A stretch of DNA of 60,984 nucleotides, taken from positions 1-60,984 of the forward strand of contig JAUVYN010000011.1 of the NCBI GenBank assembly GCA_030603065.1. The letters are read 5' to 3'. This DNA comes from Pseudomonas sp. (GTDB taxonomy: Bacteria > Pseudomonadota > Gammaproteobacteria > Pseudomonadales > Pseudomonadaceae). Numbering within the stretch: position 1 is the first letter of the stretch; every line of letters begins with the position of its first letter. Both the position numbers and the translations under genes were made by a program. Positions 48,130-58,002 of the stretch are shown here, piece after piece. The notes beneath the pieces were generated by a model, which saw nothing but the letters and a program-made list of their open reading frames with translations, had not been told where the DNA came from and did not search any database.

Positions 48130-50835
48130 TCAGGGCCCGATGGAAAGCTGGCTTGGGTTGTTGCTGTCGGCCTGCTGGTCACTGCTGCCCAGCTTTCTGA
48201 CAATCGTCTGCTGAAGACGCTCGCACAGATCGGGATCCGACAATGGCTGGTTATTGGCATCGGTAAGCACGAACACGTCGTCCACCCGTTCGCCCAGGGT
48301 CACGATCTTGGCGTTCTGCACGCTGATGTCGAAATCGAGGAAGATCTTGCCCATGCGGGCCAGCAGGCCCGGGCGATCCGGCGCGCTCAGCTCGAGAATG
48401 GTGTGCTGACCTTCGTGGTCGTTGAAGATGGTCACTTCCGGCGAAAAGGCGAAGTGCTTGAGTTGCCGCGGTACCCGGCGCTGGATGATCGACGGATAGG
48501 AGTCCGGGTCGGAAAGGGCCTCGATCAGTCCCTGTTTGATCTGTCGAATGCGCTCCGGATTGTCGCCGATCGAGGCACCGTCGGCGTCCAGTACTATGTA
48601 GGTATCCAGACTGAAGCGACTGGTCGAGGTGATGATGCGCGCATCCTGAATACTCAGGTTGAGCTGATCCATGGCGGCAACGGTCACCGCGAAGAGGTCG
48701 TGCTGCTCTGGGGTGTAAATGAATATCTGGGTAGCGCCCTCGAATTCGCGCTGGGCGGTTTCCTTGATCAGCACCAGCGGCTCCTGCCGGCCTGGATGCT
48801 GACAGATCGCCTCGGTATGCCAGGCCACGTCGCTGGCAGTGTGGCGCAGGAAATAGTCGTCGCCGAGTTCGGCCCAAAGCGTCTCGGCGTCGTCTTCGTC
48901 GATCCCGCTGCGCACAAGGATATCCAGCGCCGCCTGCTGGGTCTGGCGAATGTGCTCTTCGCGATTGGGCGGGTTGTCCAGGCCTCGGCGCAGGGCGCGC
49001 TTGGTCTCGGTATAGAGCTGGCGTAACAGTGACGCGCGCCAGGAATTCCATAGCGTGGGATTGGTGGCGTTGATATCCGCAATGGTCAGTACGTAGAGGT
49101 AGTCAAGGCGGACCTGATTGTTCACCCGTACGGCAAAATCGTGGATTACCAGCGGGTCGGAAATGTCCTTGCGCTGCGCGGTCGTGGACATCAGCAGATG
49201 CTGCTCGACCAGCCAGGACACCAGATGGGTATCCCAGGCGGGCAGATGATGGCGCTTGCAGAACTCCTCGGCATCCACTGCGCCGAGTTCGGAATGATCG
49301 CCGCCGCGGCCCTTGGCGATGTCGTGGTAAAGCCCGGCGATGTACAGCAGGTCCGGCTTGGGCAGACGGCTGAAAATGCGCCAGGCCAGGGGAAACTTTT
49401 CCTGATACTCCGGCCGACAGAGCTTGCGCAGGTGCTTGATCAGGTTGAGCGTGTGGGCATCGACCGTATAGATGTGGAAAAGGTCGTGTTGCATCTGGCC
49501 GACGATCTTGCCGAACTCCGGAAGATAACGGCCGAGGATGCCGTATCGGTTCATGCGCCGCAGATTGCGGTGGATTCCCTCGCGACAGCGCAACAGCTCG
49601 ATGAACAGGCTGGTGTTGCGCAGATCGCTGCGAAAGCTGTCATCGATCAGGTGCCGGTGGTCGCGTAGCAGTCGAATGGAATCTGCGCGTACGCCACGGA
49701 TCTCCGGGTGCTGCGCCATCAGCAGGAATATTTCGAGCAACGCGAAGGGTGCTCGCTTGAATACCTGCGGGTGGGTTACCTCGATGTAATGATTGCGCAC
49801 CTGAAAGCGGGCGTTCAAGGGGGTGATGACGGCCGACTCGCCGTTGCGCAGGAGGATCTCGTCGAAGTGCTGCATGAGCAGGTCATTGAGTTCCGATAGC
49901 GACATGACCACACGGTAATACCGCTGCATGAACCGCTCGACCGCCAGCTTGGCGTCGTTGTCCTCATAGCCGAGCAGGCGCGCCAGGGCACGCTGGTGGT
50001 CGAACAGCAAACGGTCTTCGGCGCGTCCGGCAAGGGTGTGCAGGGCAAAACGCACTTGCCACAGGAAAGCCTGACCGGAGACCAGAATGTTGTACTCGGG
50101 CTCGTTCAGAAAGCCCTGGTCGACCAGCTTGCGCATGTCGTTGGTGCCGAAGTGGCGGAGCGCAACCCAACCGATGGTCTGGATATCCCGCAGCCCGCCA
50201 GGGGAGCTTTTGACGTTGGGCTCGAGGTTGTATTCGGTATCGTTGAATTTGGCGTGCCGGGCTTGCTGTTCGGCGCGCTTGGCCCGGAAGAACTCGGCAT
50301 CTGTCCACATGTGCGCGGTGCTGATGGACTCCATCATCGCCTGGCGCAGGCTTTCGTCACCGGCCAGGGTGCGCGATTCCATGAGGTTGGTGATCACCGT
50401 GATATCGGCTCTGGCCTGCTGCTGACATTCGGTAAGTGAGCGAACACTCTGGCCGACCTCCAGACCGATATCCCAAAGCAGCATCAGAAACTGCTCGATG
50501 GAATCCCGATAGCGGTCGGCATTGTCTTCCCGCAGCAGGATCAGCAGGTCGATATCCGAGTGCGGATGCAATTCCTGGCGTCCGTAGCCACCTACCGCCA
50601 GCAGAGCTATGCCAGGATCGGTAGCGCAGTCCAGCCGATTCCAGGCGTGGGCGAGGATCTGATCGGTGAACCAGGCCCGCTCTGCGATCAGTTTGCGGAT
50701 GTCCCTGCCACCGTTGAAACGCGCTTCGAGTACTTCGTCAGCGTGTCGAATGGCCTTCTTGAACGCCCCGATGGGGCTGCTTTTCAGCGCCAGTTCAGCC
50801 TGGAACTGGCCTCGATCGAAGAGTTCGTTGTCCAA
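48130..50835 (-). CDS. glnD: bifunctional [protein-PII] uridylyltransferase/uridylyl-removing enzyme
   Basis: Nitrogen sensor that modifies PII proteins according to glutamine. 901 residues: nucleotidyltransferase motif [17 protein letters not shown] (82-98, D94 and D96), a middle region, HD hydrolase domain near 510 ([16 protein letters not shown]), and two C-terminal ACT domains (about 705-780 and 815-890). The start is TTG 50835: an in-frame TGA four codons upstream excludes anything earlier, and TGAGGG lies 7 bases upstream. The N-terminus matches the family from ELFDRGQF. Confidence 0.95.
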   Translation of the reverse strand: MDNELFDRGQFQAELALKSSPIGAFKKAIRHADEVLEARFNGGRDIRKLIAERAWFTDQILAHAWNRLDCATDPGIALLAVGGYGRQELHPHSDIDLLILLREDNADRYRDSIEQFLMLLWDIGLEVGQSVRSLTECQQQARADITVITNLMESRTLAGDESLRQAMMESISTAHMWTDAEFFRAKRAEQQARHAKFNDTEYNLEPNVKSSPGGLRDIQTIGWVALRHFGTNDMRKLVDQGFLNEPEYNILVSGQAFLWQVRFALHTLAGRAEDRLLFDHQRALARLLGYEDNDAKLAVERFMQRYYRVVMSLSELNDLLMQHFDEILLRNGESAVITPLNARFQVRNHYIEVTHPQVFKRAPFALLEIFLLMAQHPEIRGVRADSIRLLRDHRHLIDDSFRSDLRNTSLFIELLRCREGIHRNLRRMNRYGILGRYLPEFGKIVGQMQHDLFHIYTVDAHTLNLIKHLRKLCRPEYQEKFPLAWRIFSRLPKPDLLYIAGLYHDIAKGRGGDHSELGAVDAEEFCKRHHLPAWDTHLVSWLVEQHLLMSTTAQRKDISDPLVIHDFAVRVNNQVRLDYLYVLTIADINATNPTLWNSWRASLLRQLYTETKRALRRGLDNPPNREEHIRQTQQAALDILVRSGIDEDDAETLWAELGDDYFLRHTASDVAWHTEAICQHPGRQEPLVLIKETAQREFEGATQIFIYTPEQHDLFAVTVAAMDQLNLSIQDARIITSTSRFSLDTYIVLDADGASIGDNPERIRQIKQGLIEALSDPDSYPSIIQRRVPRQLKHFAFSPEVTIFNDHEGQHTILELSAPDRPGLLARMGKIFLDFDISVQNAKIVTLGERVDDVFVLTDANNQPLSDPDLCERLQQTIVRKLGSSDQQADSNNPSQLSIGP

Positions 50836-50877
50836 GTCTCGCCCTCATTCAGGGTAGGCCCTAAGGGCAATACCCTA

Positions 50878-51666
50878 TTACTGGAAGGTTTCTTCCTGGC
50901 GCCGGGTCAGGATCTCATAGCCGTCAGCGGTTACCAGAATGGTGTGTTCCCACTGGGCAGACAGCTTCCGGTCCTTGGTGATCGCGGTCCAGCCGTCACC
51001 GAGCAGCCGGGTTTCCGGGCGGCCCTGGTTGATCATCGGCTCGATGGTGAAGGTCATGCCTTCCTTTAGTTCCATGCCGGTACCGGCACGCCCGTAGTGC
51101 AGAATCTGCGGCTCTTCATGGAACACCTTGCCGATGCCGTGGCCGCAGTATTCGCGTACGACGCTGAAGCGGTTGGCATGGGCATGATCCTGGATGATCT
51201 GGCCGATATCGCCCAGGCGAGCGCCGGGGCGGACCACGGAAATGCCCTTGTAGAGGCATTCCTGAGTCACCCGAACGAGGCGTTCCACCCATTCGGGAGC
51301 ATCGCCTACCAGAAACATCTTGCTGGTGTCGCCGTGGTAGCCGTCCTTGATGACGGTGATGTCGATGTTCAGCGCATCGCCGTTCTTGAGCGGCTTTTCG
51401 TTGGGGATGCCGTGGCAAACCACATGGTTGATCGAGGTGCAGATCGATTTGGGGAAGGGCATGCGATCCGGCGCTCCACCGTAGTTCAGAGGCGCCGGAA
51501 TGGCCTTTTGCACATTGACGATGTAGTCGTGGCAGATGCGGTCCAGTTCCTCGGTGGTGACGCCCGGGCGTACGTGTTCGCCGATCATTTCCAGCACTTC
51601 GGCGGCCAGGCGGCCAGCTACGCGCATGCCGGCGATGTCTTCAGGAGTCTTGATCGTCACGCTCAT
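50878..51666 (-). CDS. map: methionine aminopeptidase, type I
   Basis: Removes the initiator methionine from nascent proteins. 262 residues from ATG 51666 (start MSVTIKTPED). The metal-site pattern is intact: H in VVCHGIPNEK, D in NIDITVIKDGYHGDTSK, and the later HGIGKVFHE and E in TIEPM. The longer frame to 51702 is rejected. It is divergent from rpsB across the S2 leader region. Confidence 0.96.
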   Translation of the reverse strand: MSVTIKTPEDIAGMRVAGRLAAEVLEMIGEHVRPGVTTEELDRICHDYIVNVQKAIPAPLNYGGAPDRMPFPKSICTSINHVVCHGIPNEKPLKNGDALNIDITVIKDGYHGDTSKMFLVGDAPEWVERLVRVTQECLYKGISVVRPGARLGDIGQIIQDHAHANRFSVVREYCGHGIGKVFHEEPQILHYGRAGTGMELKEGMTFTIEPMINQGRPETRLLGDGWTAITKDRKLSAQWEHTILVTADGYEILTRRQEETFQ

Positions 51667-51791
51667 CTGTAGGGCTCTCTCGTTGCGGGTTCGGCCGGGC
51701 ATGCCCGGCCTACTGGACTGAACAGGCGATTCTACCAGACAAGGCGGCGCCTGTTGAGCGCCGGCTGGAAGCTCCGTCGGGCATCTCGAAC

Positions 51792-51820
51792 TTTATTCGT
51801 TTCGAGCGATGTGGTATAAA
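51792..51820 (+). promoter_or_regulatory. rpsB promoter
   Basis: TATAAA (51815-51820) with TTTATT (51792-51797) at 17 bases. An inverted repeat CTCGAA-N10-TTCGAG (51785-51806) overlaps the -35. Transcription would start near 51827. Confidence 0.5.
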
Positions 51821-51826
51821 GCGCCG

Positions 51827-51962
51827 CGCCTGAAGGAATGCCCCCGGCAATCCGGATGGCGAATACTGAAACCGCACACGTATCGACACATTGTCCTGGG
51901 TGCCCCACGGGGTTGGACTCTGGGATGCGTGGAGGCTCAACCCGACCATATTTGGAGCTCTC
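51827..51962 (+). ncRNA. rpsB 5' leader (t44/tff position)
   Basis: About 136 bases between the predicted start and the rpsB ATG, in the same place (map-rpsB gap) as the t44/tff leader RNA of E. coli, where ribosomal protein S2 represses its own operon. A small hairpin CCCC-ACG-GGG-like stem occurs at 51903-51913. I place it by position and known biology; I have not aligned it with the Rfam model. Confidence 0.45.
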
Positions 51963-52700
51963 ATGACTCAAGTATCAATGCGCGACATGCTGAAGGCCGG
52001 CGCGCACTTCGGCCACCAGACCCGTTACTGGAACCCGAAAATGGGCAAGTACATTTTCGGTGCTCGCAACAAGATCCACATCATCAACCTCGAGAAGACC
52101 ATGCCGATGTTCAGCGAAGCGCTGACCTTCGTCGAGCGTCTGGCCTCGGGCAAGAACAAGCTGCTGTTCGTTGGCACCAAGCGCGCTGCGAGCAAGATCA
52201 TCGCCGAAGAAGCTACCCGCGCCGGCATGCCCTATGTCGACCACCGCTGGCTCGGCGGCATGCTCACCAACTACAAGACCATCCGCGCTTCCATCAAGCG
52301 TCTGCGTGATCTTGAGACCCAGTCCCAGGACGGTACCTTCGCCAAGCTGACCAAGAAAGAAGCTCTGATGCGCTCGCGCGATCTGGAGAAGCTCGATCGC
52401 AGCCTGGGCGGTATCAAGGACATGGGCGGCCTGCCAGACGCCATCTTCGTGATTGACGTAGAGCACGAGCGCATCGCCATCACCGAAGCCAACAAGCTGG
52501 GCATTCCGGTCATCGGCATTGTCGACACCAACAGCAGTCCGGAAGGCGTCGATTACGTCATCCCTGGTAACGACGACGCTATTCGCGCGATCCGTCTGTA
52601 CGCTGCTGCCATGGCCGACGCCGTGCTGCGTGGCAAGAGCAACGGTGGTGCTGCCGACGAGTTCGTCGAAGAAGCACCGGCCGAGGCTACCCAGGGCTGA
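51963..52700 (+). CDS. rpsB: 30S ribosomal protein S2
   Basis: 245 residues from ATG 51963, behind GGAG. The start [20 protein letters not shown] is typical. An upstream in-frame opening to 51891 lies in the leader and is rejected. Followed by a terminator-attenuator hairpin before tsf. Confidence 0.98.
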   Translation: MTQVSMRDMLKAGAHFGHQTRYWNPKMGKYIFGARNKIHIINLEKTMPMFSEALTFVERLASGKNKLLFVGTKRAASKIIAEEATRAGMPYVDHRWLGGMLTNYKTIRASIKRLRDLETQSQDGTFAKLTKKEALMRSRDLEKLDRSLGGIKDMGGLPDAIFVIDVEHERIAITEANKLGIPVIGIVDTNSSPEGVDYVIPGNDDAIRAIRLYAAAMADAVLRGKSNGGAADEFVEEAPAEATQG

Positions 52701-52730
52701 TAGGTCCCCGGCGCTGTTCGATGCCGTAAC

Positions 52731-52755
52731 AAAAAGGGGGCCTAGCCCCCTTTTT
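52731..52755 (+). terminator. intrinsic terminator/attenuator between rpsB and tsf
   Basis: AAAAAGGGGGC-CTA-GCCCCCTTTTT is an 11-bp perfect hairpin ending in a T-run, 30 bases after rpsB. In E. coli a partial terminator at this site lowers tsf relative to rpsB; the same is likely here. Confidence 0.88.
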
Positions 52756-52838
52756 GCAATATCTTCACAGCAACACTGATATGGCTGTTCGAGCTCGGCT
52801 CACAACAGTCCAAAATCAAGCATTCAGAGGATCAATCT

Positions 52839-53708
52839 ATGTCACAGATTACTGCAGCCATGGTCAAGGAACTGCGCGAGCGTACCGGCCAGGGCATGAT
52901 GGATTGCAAGAAGGCGCTCGAAGCAGCAGGCGGTGATATCGAGAAGGCGATCGACGACATGCGTGCTGCTGGCGCAATCAAGGCCGCCAAAAAGGCTGGC
53001 AACATTGCCGCCGAGGGCTCGATTGCCGTCAAGGTGTCCGATGACGCCAAGGCCGCCGTGATCATCGAGGTCAATTCCCAGACTGACTTCCTGGCTCTGC
53101 AGGACGACTTCAAGGGCTTCGTGAACGCCAGTCTGGACAAGGCCTTCGAGGCCGGCTACACCGACGCTGCTCCGCTGATCGCCGATCAGGAAAGCGCCCG
53201 CGAAGCGCTGGTCGCCAAGTGTGGCGAGAACGTCAACATCCGTCGTCTGACTCGCGTCGAAGGCGATGTGGTAGGGGCTTACCTGCACGGTCATCGCATT
53301 GGCGTGGTTGTCACCCTGACCGGTGGCGATGTCGAGCTGGCCCGTGATGTGGCCATGCACGTCGCAGCCAGCAACCCCGCTTTCCTCGACCCGTCTCAGG
53401 TGTCCGAAGAAGCGGTTGCCAAGGAAAAGGAAATCTTCCTGGCGCTGAACGCCGACAAGATCGCCGGCAAGCCGGAAAATATCGTCGAGAACATGGTCAA
53501 GGGCCGTATCAACAAGTTCCTTGCCGAGTCCAGCCTGGTGGAGCAGCCCTTCGTCAAGGACCCGGAAGTCAAGGTCGGTGATCTGGTCAAGAAGGCCGGT
53601 GCCAAGATCGATTCTTTCGTCCGCTTCGAAGTGGGTGAGGGCATCGAGCGTGCCGAGGTCGACTTCGCTGCCGAAGTGGCCGCACAGGTTGCTGCATCCA
53701 AGCAGTAA
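52839..53708 (+). CDS. tsf: elongation factor Ts
   Basis: GDP/GTP exchange factor for EF-Tu. 289 residues with an N-terminal UBA-like domain (VKELRERTGQGMMDCKKAL, about 8-26) and the core and dimerisation parts. 138 bases after rpsB, with a terminator between. Confidence 0.98.
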   Translation: MSQITAAMVKELRERTGQGMMDCKKALEAAGGDIEKAIDDMRAAGAIKAAKKAGNIAAEGSIAVKVSDDAKAAVIIEVNSQTDFLALQDDFKGFVNASLDKAFEAGYTDAAPLIADQESAREALVAKCGENVNIRRLTRVEGDVVGAYLHGHRIGVVVTLTGGDVELARDVAMHVAASNPAFLDPSQVSEEAVAKEKEIFLALNADKIAGKPENIVENMVKGRINKFLAESSLVEQPFVKDPEVKVGDLVKKAGAKIDSFVRFEVGEGIERAEVDFAAEVAAQVAASKQ

Positions 53709-53769
53709 TCCCGCTGCCTTGCCGGTGACTGCAGACGCCCGTCTCGGCGAACTGTAGTATGCCATCGGA

Positions 53770-53804
53770 GAGGTCTGCCGCGCCCTGTGTGGTAGGCCTC
53801 TTTT
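53770..53804 (+). terminator. intrinsic terminator after tsf
   Basis: GAGGTCTGCC (53770-53779) pairs with GGTAGGCCTC (53791-53800) with two G-U pairs, 11-base loop, then TTTT (53801-53804). Confidence 0.7.
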
Positions 53805-53819
53805 CCAACGGAAGCACTG

Positions 53820-53865
53820 AACAAGTCAGCACCCGTATTGTCTTGGTGGGACTTGTTGAGTTTTT
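53820..53865 (+). terminator. second hairpin with T-run before pyrH
   Basis: AACAAGTC (53820-53827) pairs with GACTTGTT (53850-53857); an inner stem CACC/GGTG extends it, and TTTTT (53861-53865) follows 3 bases later. It lies 26 bases before the pyrH ATG, so any read-through or local transcript would meet it as an attenuator. Confidence 0.6.
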
Positions 53866-53891
53866 CTCCACACACAGCAGGAGAGTGAAGC

Positions 53892-54626
53892 ATGGCCCAG
53901 GTACCCAGTAGCCGTCAGCCCAAGTACAAAAGGATCCTACTCAAGCTCAGCGGCGAAGCCCTCATGGGTACCGAGGATTTCGGTATTGACCCTAAGGTCC
54001 TGGACCGTATGGCGCTGGAAATTGGCCAGTTGGTTGGCATTGGTGTCCAGGTCGGCCTGGTCATCGGCGGTGGTAACCTGTTCCGCGGCGCAGCACTCAG
54101 CGCAGCGGGTATGGATCGAGTCACAGGTGACCACATGGGCATGCTCGCCACCGTGATGAACGGCCTGGCCATGCGAGATTCGCTCGAGCGCTCCAATATC
54201 CAGACACGCGTCATGTCGGCCATTACCATGGAGGGCGTTACCGAGCATTATGATCGTCGCAAGGCGATGCGCTATCTGGCGGGCGGGGACGTGGTGATCT
54301 TCTCCGCCGGTACCGGCAATCCGTTCTTCACCACCGATACCGCTGCCTGCCTGCGCGGCATTGAAGTCGATGCTGATCTGGTGCTCAAGGCAACCAAGGT
54401 CGATGGCGTATATAATGCCGACCCGATGAAGGACCCCAATGCGGAACGCTTCGACAAGCTTACCTACGATCAGGTGCTTGACCTGAAGCTGGGTGTGATG
54501 GATCTGACGGCCATCTGTCTGATTCGCGACCACAAGATGCCGTTGCGGGTCTTCAACATGAACAAGCCGGGCGCGCTGCTCAACGCGGTAGTGGGAAGCG
54601 CCGAGGGAACACTGATCGAGGACTGA
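53892..54626 (+). CDS. pyrH: uridylate kinase
   Basis: Phosphorylates UMP to UDP. 244 residues of the amino-acid kinase fold; KLSGEALMG near 17-25 and GGGNLFRG near 58-65. It follows tsf by 183 bases with two hairpins between, and is followed closely by frr (3 bases). Confidence 0.97.
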   Translation: MAQVPSSRQPKYKRILLKLSGEALMGTEDFGIDPKVLDRMALEIGQLVGIGVQVGLVIGGGNLFRGAALSAAGMDRVTGDHMGMLATVMNGLAMRDSLERSNIQTRVMSAITMEGVTEHYDRRKAMRYLAGGDVVIFSAGTGNPFFTTDTAACLRGIEVDADLVLKATKVDGVYNADPMKDPNAERFDKLTYDQVLDLKLGVMDLTAICLIRDHKMPLRVFNMNKPGALLNAVVGSAEGTLIED

Positions 54627-54629
54627 ACG

Positions 54630-55187
54630 ATGATCAATGAAATCAAGAAGGATGCGCAGGAGCGCATGAAGAAGTCGGTCGAGTCGCTGGACCACGCCTT
54701 TGCCAAGATTCGCACCGGTCGTGCTCATCCGAGCATCCTCGATAGCGTTATGGTGTCCTATTATGGCGCCGACACCCCCCTGCGCCAGGTAGCGAACGTT
54801 ACCGTGGAAGATTCACGTACCCTGGCGCTGACCGTATTCGACCGCAGCATGATTCAAGCTGTCGAAAAAGCCATCATGACCTCAGATCTGGGGCTGAACC
54901 CGTCGTCAGCCGGTACTACCATTCGTGTGCCCATGCCTGCCCTGACCGAAGAAACCCGCAAGGGCTTCTCGAAGCAGGCTCGCTCCGAGGCGGAGAATGC
55001 TCGTGTTGCGGTCCGCAACATTCGCCGTGACGCGCTGGGTCAGTTGAAGGATCTGCAGAAGGAAAAGGAAATCAGCGAAGACGAGGAGCGTCGTGCCGCT
55101 GACGAGATTCAGAAGCTCACCGACAAGTTCATCGCCGACATAGACAAGGCCCTGGAAGTCAAGGAAGCGGATCTGATGGCCATCTGA
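54630..55187 (+). CDS. frr: ribosome recycling factor
   Basis: Splits post-termination ribosomes with EF-G. 185 residues with the typical start [19 protein letters not shown] and the three-helix core rich in charged residues ([20 protein letters not shown]). Packed between pyrH and uppS. Confidence 0.98.
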   Translation: MINEIKKDAQERMKKSVESLDHAFAKIRTGRAHPSILDSVMVSYYGADTPLRQVANVTVEDSRTLALTVFDRSMIQAVEKAIMTSDLGLNPSSAGTTIRVPMPALTEETRKGFSKQARSEAENARVAVRNIRRDALGQLKDLQKEKEISEDEERRAADEIQKLTDKFIADIDKALEVKEADLMAI

Positions 55188-55208
55188 GGCCAGGCTCCCC
55201 GGGTCACC

Positions 55209-55964
55209 ATGAGAGAAAATTCAATCAGCGGCTGCTCGCAGTCAATGCCTCGTCACGTTGCCATCATCATGGATGGCAACAACCGGTGGGCGCGCAAGCG
55301 CCTGATGCCTGGCGTTGCCGGGCATCGCTCCGGCGTCGAGGCGGTCCGGGCAGTGATCGAGGTGTGCGCCGAGTCCGGCGTCGAAGTACTCACGCTGTTC
55401 GCCTTTTCCAGTGAAAACTGGAGTCGGCCGGAGGATGAAGTCGGTGCGCTAATGGAGCTTTTCCTGCGCGCTTTGCGCCGCGAGGTTCGCAAGCTCTACG
55501 AAAACGATATCTGCCTGCGAATCATCGGCGACCGCTCGCGCTTCGCCCCCGACCTCCAACAGGCTATGGCCGCGGCCGAGGCGCTTACCGCGGACTGTCA
55601 GCGGATGACGCTGGTAGTAGCGGCAAATTACGGTGGCAAATGGGACATCGCTCAGGCCGCGCGCGGGCTGGCGGCCGAAGCTGCTGCAGGCCGGCTCGAT
55701 CCTGGCACCATTTCCGAGCAGGCTTTCGAGGCTCGCCTCAGCACGGCGGAGTGGCCGTTGCCGGATCTTTGCATACGTACCGGCGGTGAACGTCGAATCA
55801 GCAATTTCCTGCTTTGGCAGATGGCCTATGCAGAGCTGTACTTCTCCGATCTATACTGGCCTGACTTCAAGCATGAAGCGATGCGTGAAGCGCTGGCCGA
55901 TTTCGCCCGTCGCCAGCGTCGTTTTGGCAAGACCAGCGAACAGGTAACGGTGGAATCTTCCTGA
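55209..55964 (+). CDS. uppS: di-trans,poly-cis-undecaprenyl diphosphate synthase
   Basis: Cis-prenyltransferase making undecaprenyl diphosphate, the carrier for peptidoglycan. The signature IIMDGNNRW (D22) and the C-terminal RTGGERRISNFLLWQ are intact; 251 residues. An in-frame ATG at 55245 would begin at the core; I keep 55209 because family members have a short leader. The stop overlaps the cdsA ATG. Confidence 0.97.
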   Translation: MRENSISGCSQSMPRHVAIIMDGNNRWARKRLMPGVAGHRSGVEAVRAVIEVCAESGVEVLTLFAFSSENWSRPEDEVGALMELFLRALRREVRKLYENDICLRIIGDRSRFAPDLQQAMAAAEALTADCQRMTLVVAANYGGKWDIAQAARGLAAEAAAGRLDPGTISEQAFEARLSTAEWPLPDLCIRTGGERRISNFLLWQMAYAELYFSDLYWPDFKHEAMREALADFARRQRRFGKTSEQVTVESS

Positions 55965-56779
55965 TGTTGATGCAAAGGGTCATAACCGCAGTCATTCTTG
56001 CTCCGCTGGTCATCGCAGGTTTCGTCTGGCTGCACGGGCCCTGGTTCGCTCTGTTCGTCGGGGCGGTCGTCACGCTCGCGGCATGGGAGTGGGCGCGTCT
56101 GGCAGGTCAGACCAGCCAACCTGGCCGCATTGTCTACGCCCTTGTCGTTGCGCTTGTTCTTGCAGGGCTCTACCACGCAGGACTGCCGGCGCAATATGTC
56201 TTCATCCCCGCCTTGATCTGGTGGGTCGCGGCGCTGGTGATGATTTCGCGATATCCGGATGTTCGAGGCGTCTGGGCTGGCACCGCGGTGGCTCAGCTGT
56301 TCGGCCTGCTTGTGCTGCTGCCCGCCTGGTACGGTCTGGTTTGGCTCAAGGGGCAGCCTGGGGGCCTGTGGCTCATCCTCGCCGTCATGGTGCTCGTCTG
56401 GGCCGCCGACATCGGTGCTTATTTTGCCGGTAAGACCTGGGGCAAGCGCAAGCTTGCCCCTCGCGTCAGTCCGGGCAAATCCATCGAAGGGTTGCTGGGT
56501 GGTATCGTCGTCACTCAGCTGTTGACCTTCGGCGCGCTGATGTATCTGGGCTGGGGGGCGTTCTCCATTTTCCTGGGCCAGCTCGGTGCCTTGATGGTGG
56601 TGCTGTTCTCGGTGGTGGGTGATCTCACGGAAAGCATGTTCAAGCGCGATCAGGGCATGAAGGACAGCAGTAATCTGCTGCCTGGTCACGGTGGAGTGAT
56701 GGACCGCATAGACAGCCTCACGGCCGCCATTCCGGTATTCTCGCTGTGCTGGTTACTGTTCGGGAGCCAGCTCGGGTGA
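55964..56779 (+). CDS. cdsA: phosphatidate cytidylyltransferase
   Basis: Inner membrane enzyme forming CDP-diacylglycerol. 271 residues, mostly hydrophobic helices. The signature [25 protein letters not shown] at the C-terminal end is complete. The ATG shares a base with the uppS stop, and the stop overlaps the ispC GTG. Confidence 0.96.
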   Translation: MLMQRVITAVILAPLVIAGFVWLHGPWFALFVGAVVTLAAWEWARLAGQTSQPGRIVYALVVALVLAGLYHAGLPAQYVFIPALIWWVAALVMISRYPDVRGVWAGTAVAQLFGLLVLLPAWYGLVWLKGQPGGLWLILAVMVLVWAADIGAYFAGKTWGKRKLAPRVSPGKSIEGLLGGIVVTQLLTFGALMYLGWGAFSIFLGQLGALMVVLFSVVGDLTESMFKRDQGMKDSSNLLPGHGGVMDRIDSLTAAIPVFSLCWLLFGSQLG

Positions 56780-57960
56780 CCCGTAGCCGCCTTTGCATCC
56801 TCGGCGCAACCGGCTCGATCGGCGTCAGTACTCTCGATGTGATAGCGCGCCACACCGATCGCTACGAAGTGTTCGCGCTTAGCGGGCATAGTCGGATGAA
56901 GCTGCTCGCCGAGCAGTGTCTGGCCCATCGGCCGGCGTACGCGGTAGTCGCCGATGCTGACCAGGCCCGGCAGCTCGGCGGTCAGCTGCGCGATGCGGGA
57001 CTGAACACCGAGGTGCTTGCCGGAGCCGACAGCCTTGCCTGGGTCGCAGCGCACGAGCGTACCGATACAGTCATGGCCGCAATCGTTGGGGCCGCCGGTC
57101 TGAAGCCGACCATGGCAGCGGCGAGGGCGGGCAAGAAGGTGTTGCTGGCCAACAAGGAAGCGCTTGTCATGTCCGGCGCGTTGTTGATGGAAGCCGTCAG
57201 GGCCGCCGGTGCCCAGTTGTTGCCGATCGACAGCGAGCACAACGCTATTTTTCAGTGCATGCCCGGCAATTACGCGAGTGGCCTCGATCGCGTTGGTGTC
57301 AGGCGCATTTTGCTGACTGCCTCCGGCGGACCTTTCCGGGAAATGGATGCGGCTGCGCTGGTACAGGTTACGCCGGATCAGGCTTGTGCTCACCCCAACT
57401 GGTCCATGGGCCGCAAGATTTCCGTTGATTCGGCGAGCATGATGAACAAGGGTCTGGAGCTGATCGAGGCCTGCTGGCTGTTCGATGCCCACCCCGATCA
57501 GGTGGAGATCGTCGTGCATCCCCAGAGCGTGGTGCATTCGCTGGTCGACTATACAGATGGTTCGGTGCTCGCGCAGCTGGGTAATCCCGACATGCGCACC
57601 CCCATCGCCCATGCCCTGGCCTGGCCCGAACGGATCGATTCGGGTGTCTCTGCGCTTGATCTGCTCAGTATTGCCCGTCTCGATTTCCAGCGCCCCGACC
57701 CGGAGCGCTTCCCCTGCCTTCGGCTCGCCCGAGAGGCGGCCCTCGCCGGAGGTACTGCATGTGCCATCCTGAACGCCGCCAATGAGGTTGCGGTCGACGC
57801 CTTTCTGCAGCAGCGCATTGGCTTTACCGCTATCCCTGTTATCATCGAGCATGCGCTCAACCGGCAGGCCGCGGAGCCGGTCCGGGATCTGGAGCATGTG
57901 ATGCAGGCTGACACCGTTGCTCGCGAACACGCGAACAGCTGGCTCGCCAGCAGAGATTGA
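56776..57960 (+). CDS. ispC: 1-deoxy-D-xylulose 5-phosphate reductoisomerase
   Basis: Second step of the MEP isoprenoid pathway (Dxr). 394 residues from GTG 56776. NADPH motif GATGSIG at 10-16; [14 protein letters not shown] carries the metal-binding region. Provides precursors used by UppS upstream. The longer frame to 56746 is rejected. Confidence 0.97.
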   Translation: MTRSRLCILGATGSIGVSTLDVIARHTDRYEVFALSGHSRMKLLAEQCLAHRPAYAVVADADQARQLGGQLRDAGLNTEVLAGADSLAWVAAHERTDTVMAAIVGAAGLKPTMAAARAGKKVLLANKEALVMSGALLMEAVRAAGAQLLPIDSEHNAIFQCMPGNYASGLDRVGVRRILLTASGGPFREMDAAALVQVTPDQACAHPNWSMGRKISVDSASMMNKGLELIEACWLFDAHPDQVEIVVHPQSVVHSLVDYTDGSVLAQLGNPDMRTPIAHALAWPERIDSGVSALDLLSIARLDFQRPDPERFPCLRLAREAALAGGTACAILNAANEVAVDAFLQQRIGFTAIPVIIEHALNRQAAEPVRDLEHVMQADTVAREHANSWLASRD

Positions 57961-58002
57961 AAGAAGAGGGCGGGGCAAACCCGTCCTCGAGCGAGGCGTT
58001 AA

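Noticed and set aside
54411-54418. TATAAT-like sequence inside pyrH
   Set aside because: Lies in the coding frame with no good -35; probably chance.
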